DNA of 49,231 nucleotides from Crocosphaera sp. (GTDB lineage Bacteria > Cyanobacteriota > Cyanobacteriia > Cyanobacteriales > Microcystaceae): the NCBI GenBank assembly GCA_030064935.1, contig JASJEA010000012.1:1-49231 (forward strand), in the 5' to 3' direction. Below the pieces are notes generated by a model that was not told where the DNA came from, made no database searches, and saw nothing but the letters and a program-made list of their open reading frames with translations. The stretch's first letter is position 1. Each line of letters starts with the position of its first letter. Shown piece after piece: positions 36,567 through 44,578 of the stretch. The translations under genes and the position numbers were made by a program.

Positions 36567-36908
36567 TTAATTCCTCTTATCCAAACTATCTAAACTTAAT
36601 GGCACAAAATCACCATATATCGTTAAACCCAATAACATCTCTTCTTCTGCTGCAATCAGTTGGCCAGTCAAGACGCAACTTTCATCTTTTTCGGCTTTGG
36701 CTCTAACAGTGGCTCGAATATCAACAGCAGAAAATTTCGGTCGATAGTCCCCTGATTTTTGCTGCACATAGTTCCAAAGAATATCCCTGATCAAAGCTTG
36801 ATATCCTTGATTACCAGAAAGCCCTTTTAACTTGTCTTTTAGGGTTTTTTCTAAACGAATGCTAGTGACTTCCATTTCAGTGGTTGAGGTTCGCGGAAGG
36901 GTTTTCAT
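36567..36908 (-). CDS. Ribbon-helix-helix type DNA-binding candidate
   Basis: From ATG 36908 (GAGG nine bases upstream) the protein has 113 residues. Residues 13-45 (MEVTSIRLEKTLKDKLKGLS, then YQALIRDILWNYVQ) have the beta-strand plus two-helix pattern of CopG/Arc ribbon-helix-helix proteins. The C-terminal part (FSAVDIRATVRAKAEKDESC) is a family-specific module unknown to me. It may be a transcription factor. It is divergent from the small lipoprotein gene at 36992, with only 83 bases between, so it might control that gene or itself. Longer starts at 36935 and 36977 exist. Confidence 0.6.
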   Translation of the reverse strand: MKTLPRTSTTEMEVTSIRLEKTLKDKLKGLSGNQGYQALIRDILWNYVQQKSGDYRPKFSAVDIRATVRAKAEKDESCVLTGQLIAAEEEMLLGLTIYGDFVPLSLDSLDKRN

Positions 36909-36991
36909 GATTTTTTCCTCATCTAAGGTAGACATTTCAGTAATATAAGTGTAGTATGAAAAAGATTCTTTGAACACGGTTGAAAACTTTC

Positions 36992-37252
36992 ATGTTACTT
37001 TTCTGTCTTCTATTGTCGTCTCTCATAAATCTCAGGGGTTGCCAACAACAGCAAGCTGAGAGTTGGGGTATGAAATGGAGAGATAGGGAGAGTAATCCCA
37101 GTATTAATGGAATAATAACCCTTAAAACAGATTTATTAAGTCAATTTTATCGAGATTATTCCTTTTTTAAGGAGAATAAACCCCAAAATATTAGAAAATC
37201 TCTAACTCAAGAAAGCGTAAGGTGGAAGCCAGTCTTCCCTATCCCTAGGTAA
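36992..37252 (+). CDS. Possible small lipoprotein
   Basis: An 86-codon frame starting at ATG 36992 encodes a hydrophobic N-terminus ending in RGC (LLFCLLLSSLINLRGCQQQQ), which could be a weak lipobox, then a polar 70-residue part with no known motif. A strong terminator at 37279-37317 on the same strand supports a real transcript here. I see no convincing ribosome site and the lipobox is poor (Arg before Gly), so the call is tentative. Confidence 0.35.
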   Translation: MLLFCLLLSSLINLRGCQQQQAESWGMKWRDRESNPSINGIITLKTDLLSQFYRDYSFFKENKPQNIRKSLTQESVRWKPVFPIPR

Positions 37253-37278
37253 ATACTTAAATCCTTAAAGTTGTTCTT

Positions 37279-37317
37279 ACCCCTGCTTTCTTAACCCAGA
37301 GAAGGCGGGGGTTTTTT
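37279..37317 (+). terminator. Rho-independent terminator
   Basis: A long GC-rich stem: bases 37280-37283 (CCCC) pair with 37307-37310, and after a one-base bulge 37285-37292 pair with 37299-37306, leaving a six-base loop. A run GTTTTTTC follows. It is oriented to end plus-strand transcription from the gene at 36992. Confidence 0.85.
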
Positions 37318-37423
37318 CAGGGCAACCAGAGTGGATGCACTCCTCAAACACAGTTCAAAAGTATGATTTTATTCCTATCAACGATGGGTTAAATAACCGC
37401 CATTTTTTAAGCGAAACAAGACG

Positions 37424-37795
37424 ATGTTGAAATTAACTTACACTAACGACGGATTTTATATCGAGTCTCTTGAGCAGTCCTTAGAAGCTTGGGTAACTAA
37501 CCGTGTTATGTTAGCATTACGTTCTGGTACTAGCCTTTGTGTGGAACCCAGCACCGCCTCGATTCTAATTCCTTTAGACTTTCCTTGTTTGGACCAATTA
37601 TTAGAAAATGCTAAGGCTCTTACAGGAGAAATTGTAGAAATCACCCCCTGTGATCAACATTCCCTCGAAGTTGTTTTAGAAGGAACTTGGTTAGGAGCAG
37701 ATGTGGCTAGTGAAGAAGGATTATTTGTCTGTCGTTTAAGCGATCGCCTTGAGTCTCTCCTATCAGGTTGGAGTGCTGTGAGACAGGAATGGTAA
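37424..37795 (+). CDS. Small soluble cyanobacterial protein (alr0857-like)
   Basis: A 123-residue protein beginning MLKLTYTNDGFYIESLEQSL. The opening, the VEPSTASILIP segment and the WLGADVASEEGLFV stretch recall a small cyanobacterial family that I remember under the name alr0857. It has no signal peptide or membrane helix, and its function is unknown to me. An HIP1 octamer lies at 37740. The gene stands alone, about 100 bases after a terminator. The next 150 bases (37796-37952) contain nothing I can identify. Confidence 0.65.
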   Translation: MLKLTYTNDGFYIESLEQSLEAWVTNRVMLALRSGTSLCVEPSTASILIPLDFPCLDQLLENAKALTGEIVEITPCDQHSLEVVLEGTWLGADVASEEGLFVCRLSDRLESLLSGWSAVRQEW

Positions 37796-37955
37796 GATTC
37801 CTCGGTTAAGCCAACATGAGTAAGGACCTATGGGAAAATTACTATGTCTTCGGTTCCCCTGTGGGTGCGAGGTTAGACAAAGCAGGGACTTGTTAGCACG
37901 ACACTGGCTTTTAATGTTCCTTTAATAAACATTGTCTTAAATTCGAGTTAGAGTG

Positions 37956-38318
37956 ATGATATTCAATAAAAAAGAATCGATAATGAATATTAGGGAAAAA
38001 TTTAAGCAATATCCTCTGGATATGCAGCAGTGGATGATTGAACAGGAAAAAACAAAATTAACCCGTATTGAAAAGGCTTTAAATAATGGAAAAAAACTCT
38101 ATGAGGGGATAGAAGATGATGAAAAAGGAGAATGGTTATTAGGAACAACTCTTTTATTAGAAAGATATTTATCACTTCTACCGAAGCGAAATTGTCAACT
38201 CCATGAAGTCTCAGATGATTATGTTTTTCAAGTATGGGAAACATTGGAAAACGATCCCAGTTTACGGGAATTAATTTCTCAAGTAGAGACAAGATATGAA
38301 GGGTTGCTCAAAATCTAA
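37956..38318 (+). CDS. Hypothetical helical protein
   Basis: About 120 residues, acidic and mostly helical (QQWMIEQEKTKLTRIEKALN), without signal peptide or membrane segment. I do not recognise it. GTG 37953, ATG 37956 and ATG 37983 (MNIREKFKQYPLDM) are all possible starts; the last gives a more compact protein. Its end overlaps the convergent membrane-protein gene by four bases. Confidence 0.5.
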   Translation: MIFNKKESIMNIREKFKQYPLDMQQWMIEQEKTKLTRIEKALNNGKKLYEGIEDDEKGEWLLGTTLLLERYLSLLPKRNCQLHEVSDDYVFQVWETLENDPSLRELISQVETRYEGLLKI

Positions 38319-38791
38319 TTCTTGTGACATTTATCGGGTCGTAATTGCTTCATTAAACTATAGATTAATGGCGATAAAACCACCCCCATTGCTAACACAA
38401 AAACTAAACCACTAAATAAAGCATAAAGGGAAGCAAATAACTTGGCACTATTGGTTAACAAAGGGTTTACTGGTCCCATGCCACTCAGGATCATAGACGC
38501 TTCAACCGTTGCATCAAGCCAACTGAGTTCCGCAGTCCAATGATAACCTAAAACTCCGATAAAAAGACCCAAAATAATACAAAGAGCAGACATAGTCAAG
38601 TAACTAAAAAAGTCACGGACGAAACTCTTTTCGTGATGGGGTTTTTCATCTAAAAGTATGTCTAAATTTTCCCTATCTCCTCTCTCTTTCATTGCCTGAA
38701 TTGCTTTAAGAGAGGGACATTGTTTAGCATAAAGACAAACAGGTTTGATGGTATTTTCAGGCGATCGCCTGATTGCTGTCGTACTTTTCAA
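38315..38791 (-). CDS. Two-helix membrane protein, function unknown
   Basis: A 158-residue protein with a basic, Cys-containing N-terminal region (PVCLYAKQCPSLKAIQ) and a charged linker (GDRENLDILLDEKPHHEK). Two membrane helices follow (about 64-86 and 118-142), separated by a loop with WLDATVEASMILSGMGPVNP. The loop with its Gly-Met-Gly-Pro looks like a re-entrant segment, but I cannot assign a channel family. An HIP1 octamer lies at 38761 near the start. It is 96 bases downstream of the NHL-repeat gene on the same strand. Confidence 0.55.
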   Translation of the reverse strand: MKSTTAIRRSPENTIKPVCLYAKQCPSLKAIQAMKERGDRENLDILLDEKPHHEKSFVRDFFSYLTMSALCIILGLFIGVLGYHWTAELSWLDATVEASMILSGMGPVNPLLTNSAKLFASLYALFSGLVFVLAMGVVLSPLIYSLMKQLRPDKCHKN

Positions 38792-38887
38792 GTGTTACCC
38801 TTTTGAGTTCTAGTAACGTACCTAATCCATTGAAGGCTAATCTGGCTAAATAATCTTCCCCCAAACGGATGATTCTTTTGGGTGAAT

Positions 38888-40069
38888 TCACACAGACCAG
38901 AATAAGATGCGATTGTTTCCAGAGTCAGCAATGACGGCTGTATTGCCACAAATCGTAACACCGTAAGGCCAACTAAGACTATGACGAGTAGGCCCACCAT
39001 AGGACTGATTTTCGCTCTTACTACGGAAATGAGACTGTCCGGTTAAGCCTTGTGCAGTTTTCCCCATAGTCAATTCATCCATCCATCCGACGAGACGAGA
39101 ATTAGCGGTATCAGCAGCAATCAACCATTGTCCTATCACAGCTACTCCATAAGGCATACTAAGGCTGTCGGGGGTAGGAAAATAACCCCCTTGATTTAAT
39201 TCAGATCCTTCAAAATTCTTTTGTCCCAAAACCAGACCACAAGGGGCATTATTTTCTGTGGGGACACCATCCCAAATCATGAGACGATTATTCCCCGCAT
39301 CAGCCAACACTAAGTTATCTTGCCAAATCGCCAAAGCATGAGGCCAACGCATACTTGAAGCTGTTGGACTTCCTCCACCATTTTCATCCCGTCGAGTCAT
39401 ATCCATCTGTCCAAGAACATAATCTGCTGGTTGTCCGTTACGAGTCGGTAATTCATTCCACACTAAAACCCGACGATTGCCAGTATCTGCGACAAATAAA
39501 CGTCCTTGATGATACATTACTCCATAGGGCCAGTGCATTCGATCAGAAGCTGTATTTACCTCTCCTCGGTTCAGTTGGTTGTGAGAAAAGTCTGCTTGTC
39601 CTAAGACAATATCAGCAGGGACATTATTATCTTGGGGTAATTGTTTCCAAATTAAGACCCGATGATTCCAAGCATCAGCCACAGCTAACCCTTCCCCACA
39701 CACACAAATACCTGTGGGAACACTGACAGTATTAGCCTGGGGACTTCCTTTGGCGTTTTGTCCTTCTTGATAAAAGTCCGGTTGTCCAATAACCCAGTCT
39801 GCCGATTGGCCATCGTTTTCGGGACGATGTTTCCAGCCTAACAGTCTATGATGTCCTGTATCACATACCCACAATGGACCGGTTTCGGAAACTAAGCAAG
39901 CCCCTCTAGGTCCGAACATTGTTGTAGGAGAGGGTTCAAGAGGCATCACTAAACTATCAGGGATTTGTTCACCGAGTATAATATCTGCCCCTTGAGGGGA
40001 TAATATATCTAAAAAGTTGTCATCACTGGGAATGTTAGGTGTGGGATTTATCTTTAAGGTGGTTTCCAT
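38888..40069 (-). CDS. NHL-repeat beta-propeller protein
   Basis: A 393-residue protein made of six or so NHL-type blades. Each contains the pattern xxVADxGNxRVLxW, for example AVADAWNHRVLIW, FVADTGNRRVLVW, VLADAGNNRLMIW, IAADTANSRLVGW and VIADSGNNRILFW. Each is preceded by W/MPYGV and followed by a GQxxF turn (VIGQPDF, VLGQADF, VLGQKNF). There is no signal peptide, so it is probably cytoplasmic. Such propellers bind proteins or RNA and the partner is unknown. The start ATG at 40069 is clear. A 215-base gap with nothing identifiable precedes it. Confidence 0.85.
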   Translation of the reverse strand: METTLKINPTPNIPSDDNFLDILSPQGADIILGEQIPDSLVMPLEPSPTTMFGPRGACLVSETGPLWVCDTGHHRLLGWKHRPENDGQSADWVIGQPDFYQEGQNAKGSPQANTVSVPTGICVCGEGLAVADAWNHRVLIWKQLPQDNNVPADIVLGQADFSHNQLNRGEVNTASDRMHWPYGVMYHQGRLFVADTGNRRVLVWNELPTRNGQPADYVLGQMDMTRRDENGGGSPTASSMRWPHALAIWQDNLVLADAGNNRLMIWDGVPTENNAPCGLVLGQKNFEGSELNQGGYFPTPDSLSMPYGVAVIGQWLIAADTANSRLVGWMDELTMGKTAQGLTGQSHFRSKSENQSYGGPTRHSLSWPYGVTICGNTAVIADSGNNRILFWSV

Positions 40070-40284
40070 TAAATTTATTTTATCTTTCCTTTGCCGTTCA
40101 TTTTAGGGCCAGGTTTTTGATAAGTTTCTATTTGTTAGATTTTTTTCATTCTCTATTATCAATTTTTGAAGCGAGTGAGCATCTTACTCACATTCCTATT
40201 AACTCATTTTAACTAAAACAATCCACTACAATTATCTTAAAATTTACGTTCAAAACAGTATCTCAATATTGTTAGATTTTCATG

Positions 40285-40632
40285 CTATATTAACCAGGAG
40301 GTAGAAGATTTTGTAATGTTTCTCCAATACCTTAAGGTGATTTTTTTTGTTTTAATGGCAATATCTAGAAAATCTTTAAATAATTTCAAAAAATCTTGAA
40401 CAGGTTTCTTATCTTTTTCTTGTGCAATTTCATTCTTATTAATCACTAAGGCACCTAAAGTTTCCTCAACAATTTTTTTAATGCCGTCTGCACCATAAAA
40501 TTGATAGTCTTCAAGGACTTTTCTGATTTCGATTAACTTTTCTCTTAGTAAAATCTTTAAAGGTTGATTGAGTTCAGATTCTATGATTTTTTCCAGTAAA
40601 GATTGTATCTGATCCTTATTCTTAATTCTCAA
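40285..40632 (-). CDS. Hypothetical helical protein starting inside a heptamer repeat
   Basis: About 115 residues, mostly helical and charged (SLLEKIIESELNQPLKILLR, IRKVLEDYQFYGADGIKKIVEE), ending KSSTSWLI. No family is recognised. The only start in frame is TTG at 40632, which lies inside the heptamer array; one codon-scale step upstream is a TGA also made by the array. The original 5' end may have been replaced by the repeat. It lies downstream of a membrane-protein gene on the same strand. Confidence 0.45.
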   Translation of the reverse strand: MRIKNKDQIQSLLEKIIESELNQPLKILLREKLIEIRKVLEDYQFYGADGIKKIVEETLGALVINKNEIAQEKDKKPVQDFLKLFKDFLDIAIKTKKITLRYWRNITKSSTSWLI

Positions 40633-40678
40633 TTCTCAATTCTTAATTCTCAATTCTTAATTCTTAATTCTCCATTCT
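40616..40678. repeat. Nine heptamer tandem repeats (YAATTCT type)
   Basis: Nine consecutive 7-base units run from 40616: TTATTCT, TAATTCT, CAATTCT, CAATTCT, TAATTCT, CAATTCT, TAATTCT, TAATTCT, CCATTCT. The array covers the end of the gene at 40664 and the start of the gene at 40285. It resembles the long tandem heptanucleotide repeats described in cyanobacteria. Confidence 0.85.
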
Positions 40679-41254
40679 TAATAAATAACCCAACCCGATC
40701 CCAGTTTGTAAGCCTATCAATAACCAAGCGATCGCTAGTCCGATAACTTCCCCTAAAAAGAGATTAGTTTTTAACAGTAATATGCCTCCTATTACCCACC
40801 CTAAAGCTAACCCTAATGACCAACTTATCCCATTAAAAATAATCCAGAGATAACTGTTGGACAATATAGGTTTTAAAACCCACCATTGCCATAAACCTAA
40901 CCATACTCCTGTGATTCCTCCTAATATTAATCCTGTTTGTAAACGAATCATAATTAATTCAGTTCGAGGAACAAACCAACCCATAACACCAAATTGACTA
41001 CCTCCCATTAAACCCCAAGGAATTAATGTCGCTAAAATCCATAACCAAGCATGAGGGAAAAAACGACTTAAAATTAATGCTTGAAATGATCCAATTATGG
41101 TTCCACCAATCATTCCTTGTATTATTTTTAAATCAGGAGGTTCCCCAATTTCTATCCAAATCAAACTTAATAAGAAACTGAAAAAGGTAACCATTGTCCA
41201 GGTTAAAAACACAAATTGATATGTATTTTGAGGGCTCTTTTTAGATATGCTCAT
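40664..41254 (-). CDS. Polytopic membrane protein, function unknown
   Basis: A 196-residue Trp-rich membrane protein with about six helices: roughly 12-33, 42-62, 68-90, 103-123, 132-156 and 170-190. Recurrent Gly motifs (GMIGGTIIGSFQALIL, GLILGGITGVWLGLWQW, GEVIGLAIAWLLIGLQTGIG) suggest an internal repeat. No transport or catalytic signature is visible. The last codons (RMEN) are written by the heptamer repeat. An HIP1 octamer lies at 40728. The start ATG at 41254 follows a basic-polar N-terminus (MSISKKSPQN). Confidence 0.6.
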   Translation of the reverse strand: MSISKKSPQNTYQFVFLTWTMVTFFSFLLSLIWIEIGEPPDLKIIQGMIGGTIIGSFQALILSRFFPHAWLWILATLIPWGLMGGSQFGVMGWFVPRTELIMIRLQTGLILGGITGVWLGLWQWWVLKPILSNSYLWIIFNGISWSLGLALGWVIGGILLLKTNLFLGEVIGLAIAWLLIGLQTGIGLGYLLRMEN

Positions 41255-41283
41255 ATTTTTTTTAGGAATATAAATTAGATTTT

Positions 41284-41725
41284 TTATTCTTTGATAGAAG
41301 CTAAAATACGGTTCGTTTCTTGAAGATAATTTTTATCTTTAGCTTGCGTTACCTCCTACTAAAGCTAAGGGTAAATTAATTATAATAGCGATGGTAGCAG
41401 GGAAAGATTTAACTGAAAAGAACATCGAAATTGTAATCATATGGGAAATAAACCCGCCAATATTAGGCGCAACTCCAGGCAACTTTAAGAATGGGGACCG
41501 TAGTTGTTTTACGCTGGTTTGACTATCTTTGAGGGCAATATCACTGAATTCCACATCCACATGAGCTATATTAACCCCTGCCCCATGCATCTCCTGGGGT
41601 GCGTCTTGATCGCACCTGTACCCATTCATACAAAGGATTATCTTGGAGAGAGTTGTGAAGTATCCCACCCTCAACGAAGTAGGGTGGGGTACTTCAAATA
41701 ATTGTAGCATTGAGTATATTTTCAA
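41284..41725 (-). pseudogene. Decayed RND heavy-metal efflux fragment
   Basis: A 128-codon frame (41725-41339) mixes unrelated pieces. Its first part (VPHPTSLRVGYFTT) is just the translation of an inverted repeat. The part VDVEFSDIALKDSQTS ... LKLPGVAPNIGGFIS resembles the N-terminal porter region of CusA/CzcA efflux pumps (usual form: LPPGVTPQIGPIS). Directly after it comes FPATIAIIINLPLALVGG, like a pump membrane helix hundreds of residues further on. A large internal deletion would explain this. In another frame downstream, 41347-41284 reads QAKDKNYLQETNRILASIKE and stops, another possible remnant. Family assignment is from short stretches only. Confidence 0.45.
41657..41695. repeat. 15-base inverted repeat at the start of the RND remnant
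   Basis: GAAGTATCCCACCCT (41657-41671) pairs with AGGGTGGGGTACTTC (41681-41695), allowing one G-T pair, around a nine-base loop. It lies downstream of the DUF4338 gene stop (41728) on the minus strand and could end the nurA-herA-DUF4338 transcript. The GGGTGGG core recalls the repeat at 1818. Confidence 0.65.
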
Positions 41726-41727
41726 AG

Positions 41728-42882
41728 TTAAATTCTTTGATCATCAAGTGTTGATTGGTTATTATATGCTTCTAAATTAGTGTTTAGTTTATCTTTTCTA
41801 GGATTTACCCATCTTTTATACCAATAATCTACTAAATCTCTTTTAGTGAATTTTTTCCAGATTACTTTATTTGTACATCCTAATAAATATTCTTGCCAGT
41901 TTTCTGCTAAAGGGCAGCAATAATATCCTCTTTGCCAACCGATACTAAGCATCTCTTGTGATAAATTTAATTCCCGTAATCCCCTTTTCAAAATTCGCAT
42001 TTTCCAGTTAGGCCCGTTACCAAATTTGTAACGACCAAAAACATCTTCTGGGACAATATTCTTGATTAATTCCCAACTACCGTTAGCGGTAATATGTAAA
42101 TGACTTTGCCCTTTTGTATAATCTAAAAAATCCCAATTTATTAGACGGTTATAAATTGCCGATTTACCAAATGCAGCTAAAGTATCCACATAAACTAAAT
42201 CAGGCTTTTTATTTATTCCTGTAATTATGGAAGGACTATCTTTATATTTTTGATAAAAATGTTTGCGTACTTCAGGGAACATTAAGCTTAAAGCAACTAA
42301 TTTTGCTCCGAAGATTAGATTATAGGGGGCAGTTGCACCTAAAATATAGGCTGTCATACAATTATACAATCTGTGTTTTTTTTGTTCTTTTGTCCAGCTA
42401 ATATAGTTATCTCTTACTCCCAAACCAATCACAGGATCACAGAGACCAAATATTCCGATTAATTTATCATTTTGGCGATCAAATACAAAATATCTTATTC
42501 TTCTACCGTAACCTACAGTAACAGGGATAGACCAAAATGATATCGCATAAGCCCATAGACGTTTATGATCTGCTTTTCGTTCAACAACAACTAAATAAGG
42601 ATCAATTTTAGTGATATCTATATCTTCAGGCTGTGCTATAAACTTTTGCACTTTATCAAAATATTCTTTTCCTTTTAAGTTAGTTTGTTCGGCTAATTTT
42701 TTTTGAACTTCTTTTAAGTCTTCTACACAAATTTTTCTTTCTTCTTGATTCCAAATAATTCCATAATCTTCTAAATTTTGAAGTATCTTATATCTAGTTT
42801 CTAATTTGAGAAAGTAGGAGCCAATAGAATTATTGATATAAAGAAAAATTGGGAAATTTAGAGTTTTATCTTGTTTAATCAT
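41728..42882 (-). CDS. DUF4338 / DruA-like protein
   Basis: A 384-residue soluble protein. After a 120-residue helical front, residues 124-255 follow the DUF4338 layout: GRRIRYFVFD, KLIGIFGLCDPVIGL, RDNYISWT (family RDxxIGW), an NxRFLI-like segment degenerated to TAYILGATAPYN, LVYVDTLAAFGKSAIYNR (family ETFVD...GTCYKAANW) and LDYTKGQ. DUF4338 is DruA of Druantia anti-phage systems; its biochemistry is not known to me. It follows herA by 22 bases with GGGA before the ATG, so it is the third gene of the operon. None of DruB, C, D or the large helicase DruE is nearby. The match is divergent and made by eye. Confidence 0.6.
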   Translation of the reverse strand: MIKQDKTLNFPIFLYINNSIGSYFLKLETRYKILQNLEDYGIIWNQEERKICVEDLKEVQKKLAEQTNLKGKEYFDKVQKFIAQPEDIDITKIDPYLVVVERKADHKRLWAYAISFWSIPVTVGYGRRIRYFVFDRQNDKLIGIFGLCDPVIGLGVRDNYISWTKEQKKHRLYNCMTAYILGATAPYNLIFGAKLVALSLMFPEVRKHFYQKYKDSPSIITGINKKPDLVYVDTLAAFGKSAIYNRLINWDFLDYTKGQSHLHITANGSWELIKNIVPEDVFGRYKFGNGPNWKMRILKRGLRELNLSQEMLSIGWQRGYYCCPLAENWQEYLLGCTNKVIWKKFTKRDLVDYWYKRWVNPRKDKLNTNLEAYNNQSTLDDQRI

Positions 42883-42904
42883 TCATCTTTTCCCTACTAT
42901 TATT

Positions 42905-44563
42905 TTATGAATTAAACTTAGAATCTTGATAAACTTTACTGCTTACCAATTTCTCAAATTCTGTTACTCTAACAGGGAGAGCAAAAGCTTGATCTGATGA
43001 AACCATATATAGATTACCTGGAATTGTCTCTCTTTGTATGAATTTAGCAATTACTCCATCATAGTTAATATTAGATTTTACTAAGGCTTTTATATCATCT
43101 GAATTACCCATATGAAAGGCAAAAAAGTTTTCTGCTTGCGTTCTAATTTCATCAGATATGGCAGAAGGACGTTGTGTAACTGCTACTAAACCTAATCCAA
43201 ATTTACGCCCTTCTTTAGCTACTCTTACAAATGGATTGGCATTCGATCTTACAAATTCTTGGGATAAAACATTTTGTGCTTCTTCTACGAATAAAACAGC
43301 ATTTATTACATTTTCTGGATTATCTGAAGTAAATTCTGCTTTATTTGATTCAAATAGTTTTCGTACTATTATCGTTGATATAATACTGGCATCCATAGTA
43401 TCTTTTAAAGATAAATCAATAATAATTGTTTTTCCTTGTTTTAAATATTTGAATACATCATCAATAAGATTTGATGATGCAGAATGTAGGCTACCTTCAT
43501 CAATAAAACGACGAATTCTTTTTCTAATTGCTGCAATAGTTTTTCTTGCAGAAACATCATCTTTTCCTGCTCTGGATGTTTTTTGTGCGCCAAAAAAATC
43601 AGAAAAATCCCGATAAAGATTACTAGGATTTTCTACATAATTATCAATATTACCTATAAAGTTAGAAACCCCATCCTCATCCAGATATAAAAGAAAAGAT
43701 TTCATTACATCAGAAAAACCAGCCCCAAAATTTAATATATCGCCAACTGACATATTTTTGTGCATATTCAAGGTTACTTTTCCGCCATAAATAAATCGAT
43801 TTTGAGTAGTATATTTTTCAGGAAGCTTTTTATCTGTATAGACTATGACATTATCTCTAATTTTATCATCATCAATATCTCCTAAACCGTAAGTATTAGT
43901 CCCTCTTAAAAAATATTCTCCATTCAAGTCAAAAATGACTTTTCCATAGGAAGTATCACGGGCCATATGATAGAGAATTACTTTCATAAGATTGGTTTTA
44001 CCAAAACCTGACTGAGCAAATACCATAGTACGTTTATTACGCAATTTACCAATTTCAAAAAGAATTGGCGACTTATCTGTAGCGATATCTTCTCCTATAC
44101 ACAGATGTCCAATTTCAACACCTTTTTGATTTGTTTTATTCAGTATTGAACTTATTTCCCGTTGGTTTAAATGTCTAGCAATATAAGAAACAGTGGGTAA
44201 TTTTCTGACTGCTGTTGTAAAATTAACAGTAGTTCCATTATCTGTAAATGTCCCAAGAATACGCACTTTATAGGTATAGCTGAACATTTTTTGTTTATCT
44301 CGTTCAGATAATTCTCTTTCTGCAATTCTTGCATAATGAACAGCAGTTAAAGTTTTATCTTGGGATTTAAAAATAGGATCTTCATCATAAATTTCAGCTT
44401 CAACTCTCGCAAGAAATTTAATTCCACCATCATCTTTTGGGGTTAAAACAATAAAATCACCCGTTTGTGGACTAGCTTTTGCATCTTCATAGGAAGAATA
44501 GATTAGTAGTGCATCCTCAGTTGTTTTTTGTCCGTATAAAACACCAAAATCTGCTTTTGTCAT
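42905..44563 (-). CDS. herA: HerA-like hexameric DNA translocase ATPase
   Basis: A 552-residue protein with an N-terminal HAS-barrel-like domain (about 1-130) and a RecA-like FtsK/HerA ATPase core. Walker A is AQSGFGKTN (183-191), Walker B is AVLFVEEAQ (422-430, catalytic Glu427/428), and AVTQRPS (461-467) is the HerA/VirB4 sensor motif. HerA hexamers move DNA and work with NurA nuclease; bacterial versions pair with nucleases in phage defence. The gene starts 15 bases after the nurA stop, with its AAGAGGA ribosome site overlapping that stop, so translation is probably coupled. It precedes the DUF4338 gene. Confidence 0.9.
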   Translation of the reverse strand: MTKADFGVLYGQKTTEDALLIYSSYEDAKASPQTGDFIVLTPKDDGGIKFLARVEAEIYDEDPIFKSQDKTLTAVHYARIAERELSERDKQKMFSYTYKVRILGTFTDNGTTVNFTTAVRKLPTVSYIARHLNQREISSILNKTNQKGVEIGHLCIGEDIATDKSPILFEIGKLRNKRTMVFAQSGFGKTNLMKVILYHMARDTSYGKVIFDLNGEYFLRGTNTYGLGDIDDDKIRDNVIVYTDKKLPEKYTTQNRFIYGGKVTLNMHKNMSVGDILNFGAGFSDVMKSFLLYLDEDGVSNFIGNIDNYVENPSNLYRDFSDFFGAQKTSRAGKDDVSARKTIAAIRKRIRRFIDEGSLHSASSNLIDDVFKYLKQGKTIIIDLSLKDTMDASIISTIIVRKLFESNKAEFTSDNPENVINAVLFVEEAQNVLSQEFVRSNANPFVRVAKEGRKFGLGLVAVTQRPSAISDEIRTQAENFFAFHMGNSDDIKALVKSNINYDGVIAKFIQRETIPGNLYMVSSDQAFALPVRVTEFEKLVSSKVYQDSKFNS

Positions 44564-44578
44564 TAATCAATAATCCTC

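Noticed and set aside
37796-37952. Possible small RNA between two small genes
   Set aside because: I looked for stem-loops and terminators in this 157-base gap and saw no convincing structure or T-run.
38788-39000. 70-codon minus-strand frame overlapping the 3' end of the NHL-repeat gene
   Set aside because: It is out of frame with the clear NHL blades and has no motif of its own; the region between 38791 and 38888 is better read as non-coding.
43158-43616. 152-codon plus-strand frame inside herA
   Set aside because: It is antisense to the conserved HerA ATPase core and has no recognisable features.
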